A stretch of 64,000 nucleotides of DNA from Rosellinia necatrix (taxonomy: Eukaryota > Ascomycota > Sordariomycetes > Xylariales > Xylariaceae). The translations under genes were made by a program, and so were the position numbers. The notes beneath the pieces are model-generated. The model searched no databases and was not told where the DNA came from. It saw only the letters and a list, made by a program, of their open reading frames with translations. The stretch is taken from NCBI GenBank assembly GCA_021209875.1, contig JAGYVD010000001.1:4650001-4714000 (forward strand). Reading direction: 5' to 3'. Below are positions 45,990 to 58,610 of this stretch, in pieces; the first letter of the stretch is position 1, and each line of letters starts with the position of its first letter.

Positions 45990-46876
45990 ATGGCACCCAT
46001 TCGAGTCATCGCGCTACCGGCCTTCGCGGCTATGGCTGCTGCCCTTAGCATCAGCGAATTCGTACCGGCATGCGGGCCAAAGTGTATCACCGACTCCGTT
46101 GCCGAGCACACAACATGCGAGGCCACCGACAACGCCTGCATCTGCTCGTTGATCTACACAGTCAGGCGAGACGGCGAGGTCTGCCTGCGCGATGCTTGCG
46201 ACGTGGCCGACTACGGTATGTAACCCGAGCGTGAGACTGGTGGGCCGCACCGGTATCACCACCGATAAACAACCAAAGACGGATAGCTGACGAATCAACA
46301 GGTGGTGTCCAGACGGGTATTGATGCCTTCTGTGCTGCTGTCGCAAACGGCGGCGAGGGCGGTTCTACCACCACGAACCCCCCTGCCACAACTACCTCCA
46401 GTCAGGCTCCGACCTACACTCCTACGACGACCACGGAGAGTCCATCCGGGACCCCCACTGACTATCCCACAGACACCCCCACTGACACTCCAACGACCAC
46501 TCCCACCGAGACCCCTACCGAGACCCCAACCGAGACCCCGACCGAGACTCCCACGGAGACACCTACTGGGACCCCAACCGAGACCCCTACCGACGGCTCT
46601 TCTAGCTACCCTGGATCCACCACGGCGGGAGGAGACACGCCCACCACCACCGGGAACCCAGCCACGACCACCGAGCAGTCACCCGGCACGACCACCTTTA
46701 GTACCTCGGTTGGCGGCACCACTGAGCCTCCAAGCACCACCTCCGGTTCTGGCGACGCTCCCGGCACTACCAGCACACCCCCGCCAGCGAGCGCCGGCTC
46801 TCTCCGTGCCCATGCCGGTGTCAGTGCTGGTCTCGCCGGCATGCTTCTCGCTTGTGGCGTTGCTTACCTACTATAA
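45990..46876 (+). CDS. CFEM-domain GPI-anchored cell-wall protein
   Basis: Two exons (45990-46215 and 46302-46876) give 266 residues. The intron (46216-46301) has GTATGT and AACAG ends. A signal peptide (MAPIRVIALPAFAAMAAALS) leads into a CFEM domain with its eight cysteines, in order ACGPKC, TTCEATDNACIC, VCLRDAC and, after splicing, DAFC. A long Thr/Pro/Ser tract follows, with (TPTE)n repeats that should be heavily O-mannosylated. The C-terminus (LRAHAGVSAGLAGMLLACGVAYLL) is a hydrophobic GPI-attachment signal. CFEM proteins serve as heme-binding proteins, adhesins or effectors; the role here is undetermined. The aspartate preceding the fourth cysteine (TDNAC) lies where heme-binding members have an Asp. 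Confidence 0.92.
46497..46592 (+). repeat. 12-bp coding repeat (Thr-Glu-Thr-Pro)
   Basis: About seven copies of ACCGAGACCCCN encode TETP units in the stalk of the CFEM protein. The unit is a multiple of three, so copy-number change would alter stalk length without frameshift. Confidence 0.85.
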
Positions 46877-49129
46877 GCAAGCACCCATGGGGCCACACGG
46901 TCTTGTATTTTTTTAATTGCTTTGACGAGCGACGAGATGATGGGAAATATGGGGAAAGTGGCAATTACGACGAACAAGAGTCGTGTATCGCGTTAATTAA
47001 TGCTTAGATCGACCTACCAGTGGCTTTTGAGGACGGGCGGATTATTTCCGAACCCGGTGTGTCCCTCTGCCTTGTATGTAGCCTGAATAAGCAGTTAAAC
47101 TTTGTAAATATTTGATTTACCACCCTGTACATGCCGTCCAGCCGCGCTGGCATAAAATATACATCTACACATGAAACTCACTTGGTCCACCTCGGGGATT
47201 ACGATTGTGCATCGTAAATTGAAGCGTCTGATAGGCGTTGTGTGCTGAGTATTTTTGCAAAGACTTGATTATATGGAGCTACTCGAACTTGCCAGATTGT
47301 GGCATGACTAGATGACCTGACTTTTTGGGGCGAAAATAGGGCATCACATACGAAGAATAGCAAATAGCACATGACTATTCAGTGAAGGGAACGAAGCGGC
47401 GATCCATGCTACATAGCGTCTAGGCCGACGGTTAGGGATACCAGATATAATGGTATGAGCGGTGAGATATGGTGTTTACGCATTTCAATAGGCTCGGAAC
47501 ATACGGGTGCGTGCCACGTTCATGTTTCGCATTGAATCAGTGTGACTTCAATGTTTCTTCCACAATACGAATGAATCATCTTCGGCCCTCCAAGGATCAG
47601 GACAGAATAAGGTTGAATCCTTATAAATCCTCTGCTGAGGTGATGGCGGTTCAGTTGGTTAACTCACGGGCCCGCCACGTTACTGCCCAGTTCTTACTCT
47701 CCTACTGCCGTTGATACTAAAATCTCGTTTCTCTGCTCCCAATATAATTCCCCAAGCAGACGTGGCCCCTCTCGGGTTATTTGCCGGAGCCTAAAACATG
47801 GAAACATTGGTGCAGCTCGCTCCGGGCTCTCGTAGAGTATTGATTAACTACAGCAAATAACATAGACCAATTATATTGTGATACGCCCTCCCACGAATAA
47901 AATTGACACAAATATACTTACCATTTTACTAAGCCGGTACTTTATTTGTTGCTTGCCTCATTAGGTCTCATCCCTAGGGTAACGGCCTGGGACGGTCTGT
48001 TAACGTCATGAACCGCAGGTCAGGAGATTTTGATGCTGGCAACTATTGAAAATCGGTAAGTATAATCAACTGTTCTTGTATGTGTATATATATGTATGAA
48101 TATATAATATATATATATAATACTCGGCGTTGATTTGACTTGAGACTATTGCCACCGCTTATCAGACTGACGTAAGCACTGGCTAAGTCACTCACAGTCG
48201 GGGCATAAATCAAGGAGTGGGATCGTCGGCCCAAATGATCTCTGTAGATATACACACTATACTCGCCACCTTGGATAGTTGATACCTAGTTAATTCGATC
48301 ATTCGTACAAACCATCTAAAGGTCGTTATCGTTGCTACTTATAGGATGATGGACTTCTAGCTGTTGAATCAGCAGATCTATCACTCCTGATGAACCCCCT
48401 TCTGACAGCAGAGACGTTTTATTAGTTATCAAATGCAGGCGACGTATATTAATCACAGTGTTAGAAAGCACACCATTCACACGTAAAAGTACCAGAAAGT
48501 AGACTCTGGGTGATTGAACGCATAGTCATGATCACAAGTTACGTAATCAACAATGACTTCTATGCTAAGATTATTGAGAAGGTTGACTCCAACATTGAAG
48601 CTTATGTTAACAACATTCTACATTCATCTTGTAACCCTTCGATAATTGTTGTGTCATTAAGGACTGAGTGGTATATGGTTATGCCTGGACCTCCTTATTC
48701 ACTTATTACGGTCGCTGCACGAACTAAATAGCCTACGTAGCATTCTAATCGACAATGTCGCGGCATAAACTACTAATAGTGTCGGGAATGACTTATGTTA
48801 TGCACAAGAGAGTCCTCTCTATGAGATGATCGGTGGCTATCCCAGCTCGTGCCTGGTGAAGGTCTAGAACCAGGGGCTTGATGCCGTGATAAATTGACGT
48901 ATGGCGATACTCTTACCTAACCTGTACCTTGACGACAGATAGCACGTCAAAGCATCCCTGGCAGTGTATCCAATAACACAGCCTTCGCGGATATCCACGT
49001 ACCAATTTTAAGTACGTGCTGAATCATCCTCGACGTATGAGTTCTTAGTGATCCAATAATAATCAACCTAAAGTAGAACAAACCTTCATTTTCCGCCCCG
49101 AGAATTGCCAGGGGGGTCCGCAATATCAT
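46877..49129. other. Intergenic AT-rich region, no gene seen
   Basis: 2.2 kb. It contains an (AT)n tract near 48080-48120. Short open frames (47469-47714, 48510-48731) have no recognisable sequence. Confidence 0.5.
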
Positions 49130-49875
49130 GAAGCGAATAAACGGGGCATCCAAGTGCCGGCGCGGCGTCGTTAAACCCCCCCGGCGGAGGGCATCTGATA
49201 GCGCCGCCTGCCTCCCGTCGCATTTAGAACCGGGGGGTTATGGTGGTGCCAATAGGGTAAGATTCACACCCCCCCCCCTTCCCGCGGGGAATCGCCGGAG
49301 CCCTAACCTCTCCACGATGCTGTACTCCAAGCCCAAGAACTCGCACAGCGCGCGCCCACGCCTCCGCCTGCGCGCCCCGCTCCCCGCCGGAAACGCGTCT
49401 AGCACGATCAGACGCGGCCGCCCGTCGTCGTCGTCGTCGTCGTCGGCGAGGAACGCGCGCACCGCCACCGCCGCGGCGATAGGGTAGTGGCGGTAATGAA
49501 ACCCTCGCGCCCGGGGTCCGCAGCGCGACATGTTCCGGTACGCCGCACCCTGGGCCAGGGACGGGCGTACGTTCGGGGGACTGCCTGCTGTGAGCCGGCG
49601 TCGAGCGCTCGCTGTTTCTACGCTGCTGCTGCTGCTGCTGCTGCCATCGCTACAGCCGGGGAGGCTCGCCGCCTCGCGGTAATCCCAGGGTGCTCGGCGC
49701 GGCGGCGGGGATCGGGGTCGGCGGGGTGATAAGGACGTGGACGGACGGCGGGATGGCGCGGCGTGCGCAAGGAGAGGGGGGGCTGACTGCCAGGATAAGG
49801 AGGAGGAGGAGGAAGAGGTTTCATGCTTGCGGTCTCGAGGGCAGGGGCCCTTTTCGAGACGGGCTCGGGGACCAA
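49130..49875 (-). other. GC-rich island, possible unrecognised gene
   Basis: A sharply bounded GC-rich block in AT-rich DNA, with long open frames on both strands. The most protein-like reading is on the minus strand: 49531 to 49238 contains GFHYRHYPIAAAVAVRAFLA, a poly-Asp tract from (GAC)n, GRPRLIVLDAFPAGSG and ALCEFLGLEYSIVERLGLRR. The same frame extends upstream through GAAYRN and a poly-Ser tract from (AGC)n toward about 49690. No start, splice plan or family could be fixed, and a plus-strand frame (49128-49487) is also open. It may be a real fast-evolving gene or merely GC-rich repeats. Confidence 0.3.
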
Positions 49876-49895
49876 ATGCGGGAAAAGTTGCGACT

Positions 49896-49921
49896 AGCTA
49901 ACTAACTAACTAACTAACTAA
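49896..49921. repeat. (CTAA)n microsatellite
   Basis: Six copies of CTAA/TAAC beside the GC-rich island; a shorter one lies near 50001-50014. Confidence 0.85.
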
Positions 49922-51610
49922 GGGGGAGGAAGGAAAGGACTGGAAATGGAAGGGCGGGTTTTGAAGTCGTCGAATGTAGCGATGATGGGGCTAACACACT
50001 CACTAACTAACTAGGTACTGAATGCACATGTGTATGTAGTTATGTGCGTAGGTGCATATGCAGAGAAGGTTGTTGGTGATTATGGGCGGGGTCTAACCCC
50101 TGACAGGCTGGGGGTGTCTCATGATTTCTTTTTCCATAGCAAATGGGATCATACCAGGCTTCGTCAGCGAATCATCTCACATGGCCGAGGCGCCGGCGTG
50201 GAGTTTTATCGCTGAGGCAAGGCCGCCCAACAAATATATATAGATCATAGCAGAATCATGGGAAAACTAGGGAGCTGAGCTCCTGCGTATGTGACCTCGT
50301 TGACTACAAGGTCTGCCTGTAGTAAGATATAAGTAAGCTCTTATAGCTAGCTGGTTCCCTCTGTAATTATTTTGAGATGATAACTAAAGTTACGTCTTGT
50401 TTTTCATACAAGGACTATTGTTCGGCACTGTATTTTACTAAACATCTCGTTCAGCGCAGTGTCGATAAGCCAACATCATATCAAAGTCATTACCGTCGTA
50501 TGCGCTGTAATATACAGCCCTTTAGAAACGGCGCTTAATCACTTAGCTGCTTCCCGCCTGATATTTGCAACCACAGTGCACATGTTTGGGTGGTGTAATG
50601 AAACTATGTGGGGGTGTGGCTCATTATGTTATTCTCATTTCTTTCTCTCATGGTATACACGGCATAGGGTATTCCGTGAGCAGACTTCACGTCTGTCGTC
50701 ATCATAGTTAGTTCATGGGCAGAATCGAGCTTTTCGTAGATGACATTCTTAATAGATGTGTAGAAACGAGAATTCTCTCACCTCGTTTGTTACAGGGAGT
50801 AACTAACGCAGAAATCACCACTTCAGTGGGTTGCTGCCACCAAGTGCTGGGGTAGAATCCTTCAGTTATGCAGCATTTTGTCAGCACGGCGGCAGTGCTT
50901 TGTAGAAATTTGCCAAGTACTGACTATGTATCTAAGGCATCAAGCTGACTCTAACGTTCTGTAGAACATGAGCGAATGAGCGACGTTCGATAGCCTGGCC
51001 GGCTCAGCCGCAACGCCCTTGTTTAAGTGCACGGGGGTTGACCTTTTTCTAGATGTAGATGTGGAACAAGTCGTAGAATGACAAGTCAACATGGTCAACG
51101 GTCGACCGGGGCATGCGTTCGATTTATGCGTTAGCTAGAGATATGCCCTTGCGCCGAGAGTGGCTTGCATCTTACACGGCCTCCGTTCCAACAACTATTG
51201 AGGCTTACTGTCCAAAATGAGAAAGGTTGTGGAAGATCAAGCTGCATGCTACCTGCCACATGCTGGGGTTTCGCCAATCGAAACCATCATGTATCTTGCA
51301 TATCGTATCAGGATGCCCCTACCAATAGCCGCCCTCTTCACCCATCAGGCCTCTGGAAGCGTCCTACTTCTATATCGGGACTCGTCGGATGCCTCAAACA
51401 CTATCAGTGGCGCACCGCCCAGTTTGAGGAGCGAAGAGAAGGAGGCCTAATGGAAACCATTTAAAATCTCGTGTATCGTCAGCGCTGTATTGGCGCTGTG
51501 ATGCCCGATTATCTGTTTGTGAAAGGCGCTCCTCCTAATAATAACCTGCCCCCGATATACTATCATAGACTGCCCTACGAGACGAAAATAAGAAGGCATT
51601 CGCCCATATC
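49922..51610. other. Intergenic, no gene seen
   Basis: AT-rich DNA with stops in all frames and only short fortuitous open frames (50459-50707, 51165-51464). Confidence 0.5.
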
Positions 51611-54191
51611 ATGAAGGGTCCGGCTCTGAAGCGAGTCGTCGACAACCTTGTTCAGGTTTGGAAGAAACGGGCTAGAGGATACAAAATCGACTTTCGGCAA
51701 CGATTCAAGATCCTCCTTCGGTCCCTCGGTTTCGGGCTTGTGGCCCTTGTCAAACGCAGCGAACCACGAAAGATTCTAATCTACCGATCTCGGCTTTTGG
51801 CGCTCGCACATTGCACCGTCCACATCGTTCCGGCTGCGGGCTCATTCGCGCTTGTCTCTTTGAATTTCCAAGGGCGGTTTATCGGTGCGGAATTGCAGGG
51901 GGAGCATTTCACCACCGATGATATAAAGCTAGCAGCTATCCAAGTCGCTGCCAAACTGCATGTGAGTTTTGATCGAGTCGGATTAGCGGGTAGAGGGCGA
52001 GGCGCACATCTGAACATCCTGGAGCTAAGACCAAGTATAGGAACTATTAATCGTAGCCAGTTTATCTACCATCATATTTCATGTAATCCGATCTGACTTG
52101 ATATTTGGACGCGGAGTTCCGTTGGGACTTCTCGGTTCGGGCTGGAACTTCGCGCAATTTACGTGAGTGATGAGAACCCAGATAACACCAGCTGTTCCCG
52201 GACTCATACGTCGACAAGTTACTTTTTTTCTCCCGAATTTTGGGGAGGCGCTCTGACCGGCTCACGGGGTCGTAATTGGAAAGAATATCGTCTTGTGCCA
52301 TTACTTGTCATAGCTGGACTTGTGGCAACGTTTGTAGGACCCGCGACCGCCGTGCTCGCAACTCCGAGGATCTCGCCTTGGCCTATCGGAGGAAGTTCGT
52401 ATTGGCTAAATGGTAATCTACCTCGACTCCTGTATCTTTCGAGACAGTATTTCAACGGCTAACAATGAGGTAGGGAGTAGAGTACAGCTTTGGCCCACAG
52501 ATCTAGACAGTGATGCGTTGCAGAACTACAACTGCTCCACGACCGAAGCGAAAATATACGATCCAAAGTGTCCCTCAGCAGGCTACGACTTTCTCTATCA
52601 ACACTTCAAGACCTGGTGGCAGTATGAAGACAGGCGTGATATGTTAGAGTTTAACATACAGGATTATAGCATGGTCAAACGCATATATGCCCGGGTCTCA
52701 GAGGATACCCGTGCTGATACATACGCTTGGACGACTCACTGGCCGACGGCTATGCTTCAAGATGCGAAACGGGATCTGTACGACAGTAGCCTCATATGGC
52801 TCAGGGACAATCACCGACATGACCCCCCATATCCGGGGTATCTTGACCTCGCTACCGAAAAGACTTTCGCGGTGGAAACCGAGGTTCCGTACGTACGAAC
52901 GGCTTGTGTTAGCGGCTATACCATAAATATAGTGAAGGAGACACTCAATTCATCGATCGTTATGCAATTTCCGGCTCATAATGGAAATGGGGGCTTCCCG
53001 CGGGATTGGGGGGGTTTTACCCCTGGGCCGATACCGTACTTGTCGCAGCAGTTCGATACTGCTGCTGTGATTCAACAACACTTCCAAAGTAGGGGATTCC
53101 TCGATTACCAAGAGGATGGAGGCATAGCACTGAATAATACTATACCTGCTGTGGTCACCGTTCCAGTTACGTTAGCCGCGAATAATAGCACGGAGATGGG
53201 CATGGCCATCCTCGTGCGCGATGCCGACAGCTCGACCTTCAACGCTTATTCATGCATCGTCGACCCCTTCTGGGCACCAGGGCGATCCATAATCGTGTCC
53301 AACAAGAATTCGAACGGCGGATACCACGAGTGGCGTAAGGACCGGGTGAGGAACGTTGTGACGACCAAACTGGGATCCCTCGACGAGGCGAAATTTATTC
53401 GCATGCAGTCTGGCTGGTACGACCTCCTCTCGCCTATGTTGCCGGACTCGGCCGAGTATGGCAGCTTGCGCCCGGGCCGAGTACCGTCCTCCACTAACCG
53501 GTCGCTCATGGAACGACTTCTCGAGAACGTGCTCTATCCGCTGTTTGAAGACCCTTTGGGTGGTCTCCCAAGTGCCCGAAGCGTCGAATATGCCATCTCG
53601 GCTTACTTTGCCGATGGGCTCTCGCGCTGCGGCAGCACTATGCAGACGAATGCTAGCGGCATCGCTGGGTGGCCTGCCTTCCGCCCAGATGATAACAGGA
53701 TGGCCCGGAGCTTGGTCTTCAAGGGCAGCCCGAAGCTGAAAGGCGAGTCGGCAAAGCCTGATGCGCTCGCGGGTTACGAGGCGACGGAGATGCTGATGAC
53801 GGCGGTGTTTACCGGTTATCTGCTGGCCACCATCGGGTCGTTCGATTACTTCGCCGTCGCCGTCCTCCTCCTCCACGCCGCCATGGCCCTCGGCTACACC
53901 GTGCTGGTCTTCCTCTGGTACCCGGACATCATGGAGGCCCTGGACTCCATCCCGGAGATGGTGGCCATGGCGCAGAATTCGCGGCCGCCCGATAACGACG
54001 GCCTGAAAAACACGTCCGCCGGCATTCGACACTTCAAGACCCTCGGCCGTCTCGCCATCGTGGAGACCTCCCGGGCGCTGGACGAGTCCGACGGGAAAGA
54101 GGAATTGGTCCTGCGATTCCAAGAAACGGAACGCGACGCCCGGAGGATACCGCAGATCGGACGGGAATACGGTAGTATCAAATCCATCTAG
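51611..54191 (+). CDS. Large polytopic membrane glycoprotein, uncharacterised ascomycete family
   Basis: Four exons (51611-51961, 52041-52162, 52219-52412, 52474-54191) predict 794 residues. Donors are GTGAGT, GTGAGT and GTAATC; the last intron has a GGCTAAC branch. Splicing rebuilds a conserved N-terminal region: YRSRLLALAHCTVHIVPAAGSFALVSLNF (TM1), KLAAIQVAAKLHELLIVASLSTIIFHVIRSDLIFGRGVPLG (TM2), then FSPEFWGGAL, VPLLVIAGLVATFVGPATAVL (TM3) and PIGGSSYWLNG. A long lumenal or extracellular region with several N-glycosylation sequons (NCS, NSS, NNS, NRS) follows, then two C-terminal helices (TAVFTGYLLATIGSFDYFAVAVLLLHAAM, LGYTVLVFLWYP) and a cytosolic tail. This layout is widespread in Sordariomycetes and Leotiomycetes and often lies near HET or secondary genes; its function is not known to me. 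The start at 51611 is the first ATG in frame near the conserved part. Confidence 0.75.
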
Positions 54192-56488
54192 TTCCAAACG
54201 GTCACATGGACTTGTCGGATCATGATGGCAACTATTATATACCAACCCCGTGACTTATATAGTGACCATATTGCGAGTTATACCCAATTAGAATCAAGGT
54301 CTAAACAGGAAGCGAGCTTGGCATCGCCTATCACGCGGCGTACTGCGTCACCAACTGATCTTGCGAGCCTGAAGAGTGGCTTCATATAACTACCGGTTAT
54401 ATGAAAGGTATGGAAAGTGCAGGTATCAGAGTGGCGAATCCGAACATTCATGATGATTCTATCGTCAAGATATCGTGTATGCCGCCCCAACTTCTTTTTG
54501 CTCCTCTCGTGTTGTATCGCTAACAGTACCTAGGTGGCTTGGTTTTAACAGTGCAGCTTACTTACTTACACCTTGGTCGATATACGGGTCTGTCGCCGCT
54601 GCGAAGCGTAGGAGATGCAAGATCGCCAAGACGAGAGCTGGAATATCATTACAATCTGTGGGAATTGGCGTATAAGAGAGTAGAAATGCAATGCACATGC
54701 TCGGATAATTCCTAGCTGGCATACGAAGTACTGCTTTGCTATTGCAATTATAGCGATTGAATTGAACTAACTATAACTAGACAAACAAACATAACTTAAT
54801 ATAGAATACCAAACCGCCCAGAGCAATCAATACTAGCTAAACAGACTTATAAAACAACGCTAACTATAATAAAGCCAAGGTAGCTGGCGAACTAACTTTA
54901 TATAGTGAAGCTGCGAAATTCGCACAATATGCTATTTCTTTTGAACCTGATCGCAGTCGGTTTAGTACATACTAAGTAAGTAGTGTACTTACACAACCAG
55001 GCAACCTACCTAGGCAGACAAGGGTAAGAATTATGCAATATCTGAGTTATAACTTTGCAGAATAAGTAACTGTACACCAATGAGGTATCTATTTATCCGA
55101 CACCGATAGCTTCCTAGCGCCAACCGGCTGTTGAAGCAAACAAGCGCAATCAACAATTCCAGCAGATAGCTATATTACCTAGCTACCGTACTTCTGGTTC
55201 CGGGGTGGTACTGGTCGTGGCTAACGGTACAAGTATGCAAGGGACTTTTATGTGCATCTTGAGGACACAACACACAACTTAGTAGCCGTACTCGAGTATC
55301 CTTATAAGTACTTAGGTACTGTAGAGTAGAGCGGGTCTGTACAGATGGGTCTAAGATGGGGTTCTAATAAGTGGATCGACGGCAGCTGAAGTACTGCTGT
55401 AGCAAATTTCCCGTTCATTCATTTGTCCAACTCCAAAAATCCGCACAAATCCCGCCCCTACCGGGCTTCTCGAAGTTTCGCCCCGTTACAAATGCATACC
55501 GGCAGTGCACAGCCGGTCGGAAGGCATGGCTGCAGACCGCAGGAAGGTATGTCCAGGCAGAGCATGCGAAGATTAGGCACGCTCCCAGGCCCATGCCGAA
55601 GTAACGGTGGCCTACGTGGTAGCTACCCAAGGTTAAGGTTGTGTAGGTAGGTACCCCCGCCGCCGAGGGAGGTGCTATCGAGTCTGGCTCCCCTGGGTAG
55701 TCGGTATTCAGGCCAGGTCTGGAGGGGATCTTGGTGTCCATTCTTCTTCTTGCCCGAACCTCCTGGCGCAGTTTTTGTGTCCCCCCACCTGGCATAATCA
55801 ACCTCAACCGGCAAGGCTGGCAGAACGTGCACATTGCTCATACATAATATACGTTTGATTTGCTCTGCTTTTTATTATTTTGCGCCGCATCAGCTGGCGA
55901 CCCACAACCGTCGAGGACCCCTTCCCGGGAAATGTTGTACTATGCGGTCGAGTAATTGATCCCTGGCCGAACCCGAGTTCGTTCACTAGAGAGCGTCGCC
56001 GAATGCTGGATTGCGTTTTACTTCGAGATCGCATTCACCACTTGGCCTTTGTCACAAAGCTTATAACACGCATATAACAGCAGTCACCCCTGGTTGCCAT
56101 TAATTACCATTAGCTTCTAGATCGCTCTTTGTTTTGCCCTAGGCGGACTCTGGGGGAACGTCTTGGTCTAGATACGACCCCTCTATCGCTTCTCTGGTCC
56201 CTGGTGCCTGATTCCGGTCCGCGATCGTCCTTCGTCGATCCTCCACTCCCAACCCCTAACCCGTCGGCCGCGATTCATCCTCACGAGCGGGCATCACCAC
56301 CTGTTGTAACCACTAGCTATTCACAAATTTCATCCTAACCAGGTTACCGAGCCAGACCAAGCCCTACGACTTAACGGTCATAACCATAATTATACCCTTG
56401 ACCCCCCTTTTGTCCCGTTCTCGACCAAGCCCCCAAGTCTGACAGGAGGCCTGTTCTCCCCCTCCCCTTCCCCTTCACTACCGCCGCC
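54192..56488. other. Intergenic, no convincing gene
   Basis: 2.3 kb. AT-rich with CTAACTATAACTAG-like motifs near 54750-54850 and ACCTAGG motifs near 54528 and 55008. A minus-strand frame at 55415-55834 (139 codons) includes one hydrophobic stretch (FGMGLGACLIFACSAWTYLPAVC), but there is no other support. The right end is a C-rich leader of the next gene. Confidence 0.5.
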
Positions 56489-57528
56489 ATGACGAAAGAC
56501 CCTGAGAAAGCTGCCAGACTGAAAGAGGAAGGAAATGGATATTATACGTCAGGCAACTTCCTCGCCGCTGAGGGCCTTTATTCCAAAGCGTTAGTGTATA
56601 TCCCGTGGCTCTTTTCCGGCCAGCGTCTCCGTCCATATCCATAATTAGTTGTCCCTGGTCTCCGGTTCGCGACCGCATCGCTGGCTTCGAGGTACTCAAG
56701 TAGCTGATTTCTTTCTCCACGGCAGTATAATCGCCGATGACACAAATCCGTCCCTCTATACGAACCGTGCTATGGCGAGGATAAAGCTAGCGCTATACGA
56801 GACGGCTTGCTCGGATTGTTACGCTTCCCTGAAGTTGAGCGGTTCCAACATGAAGGCTCATTTCATCCTCTCCCAATGTCTGCTTGCCATGCATGACGTC
56901 AATGGCGCTCTCGAGAATGCTATACAAGCTCATCGGCTTGGCAGTGAATCGAGCGACAAATCACTGCCCTATATAACCACTCAGGTGCTACGGTGCAAGA
57001 AAGAACGCTGGGATCAAAAGGAGAAGCAACGATTACGCGAGGGTCAGGAACTCGAGAACCAATTGATTGCTCTCCTAGAGCAGGACAAAGATACCAGCCT
57101 AAACTACTGTAGTACCGAGACAGAGCAAGCGGAGATCGCTGAGGAATATAACAAGAAAATAGAGGTTCTGCGAAGCACTTTTGAGGCAGCTCGGTCAGCG
57201 GCGGAGAAGAAACGAGAGGTACCCGACTGGGTCATCGATGATATTAGTTTCGGTATAATGGTTGATCCTGTCATTGTACGTTTTGGCCCTCTTTTTTTTT
57301 TTTTTTCAATCCGTGCCGTATCTCCGTCTGCCCGCAGACTAATCCATACCATAGACAAAGACCGGCAAGTCGTATGAACGAGCTTCTATTTTAGAGGCCC
57401 TTCGACGACATCCCATCGACCCACTTACCAGAGAATCTCTCTATCCTAGCGAGTTGCGCCCGAATCTAGGGCTCCGACAAGCCTGCGAAGAGTTCCTGGA
57501 ACAGAACGGATGGGCCGTTGACTGGTAG
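56489..57528 (+). CDS. CHIP/STUB1-type TPR and U-box E3 ubiquitin ligase
   Basis: This is a co-chaperone ubiquitin ligase that binds Hsp70/Hsp90 C-termini by a TPR clamp and ubiquitinates misfolded clients. Three exons (56489-56589, 56726-57275, 57355-57528) give 274 residues. Intron 1 (56590-56725) begins GTTAGT, and joins LYSKA to IIADDTNPSLYTNRAMARIKL. Intron 2 (57276-57354) has GTACGT and a CTAATCC branch. The TPRs start with AARLKEEGNGYYTSGNFLAA and continue through NMKAHFILSQCLLAMHDVNGAL. A charged helical hairpin (RCKKERWDQKEKQRLREGQ) and a coiled coil follow. The U-box reads VPDWVIDDISFGIMVDPVI then TKTGKSYERASILEALRRHPIDPLTRE. Length is close to animal CHIP (about 300). Confidence 0.92.
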
Positions 57529-58610
57529 TAACGACAGCAAATCGCATTCAACTCAATTTAGTGCTACCACCAAGTAATAGGCGGTTAGGACTAAGTCCTA
57601 TACCATGGCATCGTACAAGGAGCCAATATAAATATCAATTTGGAAGAAATGGAAGAAGGAAGATAAAGGCAAGTATCATTATTCTTGGAAGAATTGATAG
57701 TATTCGGGCTCGCTAGGTTTGCATCAAAGAGGCGTTGTCTAGCACATCACTTGGCTCTATTTTAGGAGCTGGTAGGATATGTTTTCTGTTCTTCTACAAT
57801 AGCTAATCTCAGTGCTTAACGACGATCGCGCGCCAGCCAAACACGAATAGATGAAGAGAATAAAATCATGGGAGGATTATTATTATTGTCGTCATCATCA
57901 GCCCTATTTTATCGATGTCCTAATGTGTATCTTCGTTACGGATGATTTTCTTCGTTACGCACGGTTTTCTTCGTCTGGCTATCTCCAGCACATCTAACAG
58001 GCCTAGCAACCCCGCTGGTTAGTTAAGAGCTAATGCATAGGCGCCTTGGCTTGCACCAGTCAACTACTACGGGGGCGAGCGGGGTCTTTCTACGTCCTTT
58101 ACGGCGCGTTGGGGGGGCGTAGGTAGTATGCGAGCGCAACTGGGGATTCCCATGGTGGGGTTAGACGGAGGATGGGTGTGGACATTGCTGCCATATCGTT
58201 GTCCATTGAATTAAGAAAGAAACAGTGGGAATAGTACAGCCGCCTTTATAAGAACCTGTAATGCACTCATGTGGAGGTTCAAATGCCCAAAGGACCCACG
58301 ATACAAAACCGACGGCAGCCGATCACAACCCAGATGCCCGGACCTCGGACCCGGAACCACATTAATTAGTCACCGGATCCTCGACCAGATCCTCCATTAT
58401 GACACTTTTTGCCTTTTGATTATTGGTTCGTTCTTCACGCCCCATCGCTTTACTGGCTCTAGCCCCTCGGTGTTGTTATGTAAAAATGGATATGCATATA
58501 TAGCTATAGATAATTTCATGTATATTCAACCCCGCCCCCTATTCTCATCACAGCAGGCGATCAGTCCAATACCACACAGTTCACACCAAATTGTGAGACC
58601 ATAAATCACA
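57529..58610. other. Intergenic, no gene seen
   Basis: About 1.1 kb. Contains a CTTCGTTACG direct repeat near 57930-57960 and a G-run near 58110. Nothing coding was recognised; the open frame at 58269-58604 overlaps the leader of the next gene. Confidence 0.5.

Noticed and set aside
53250..54245. Open frame of 331 codons on the minus strand
   Set aside because: Antisense to the last exon of the membrane glycoprotein, whose splice structure and helices are convincing.
55415..55834. 139-codon minus-strand frame with one hydrophobic segment
   Set aside because: Competing frames are equally long, with no family signature or splice pattern; kept only as a note in the intergenic entry.
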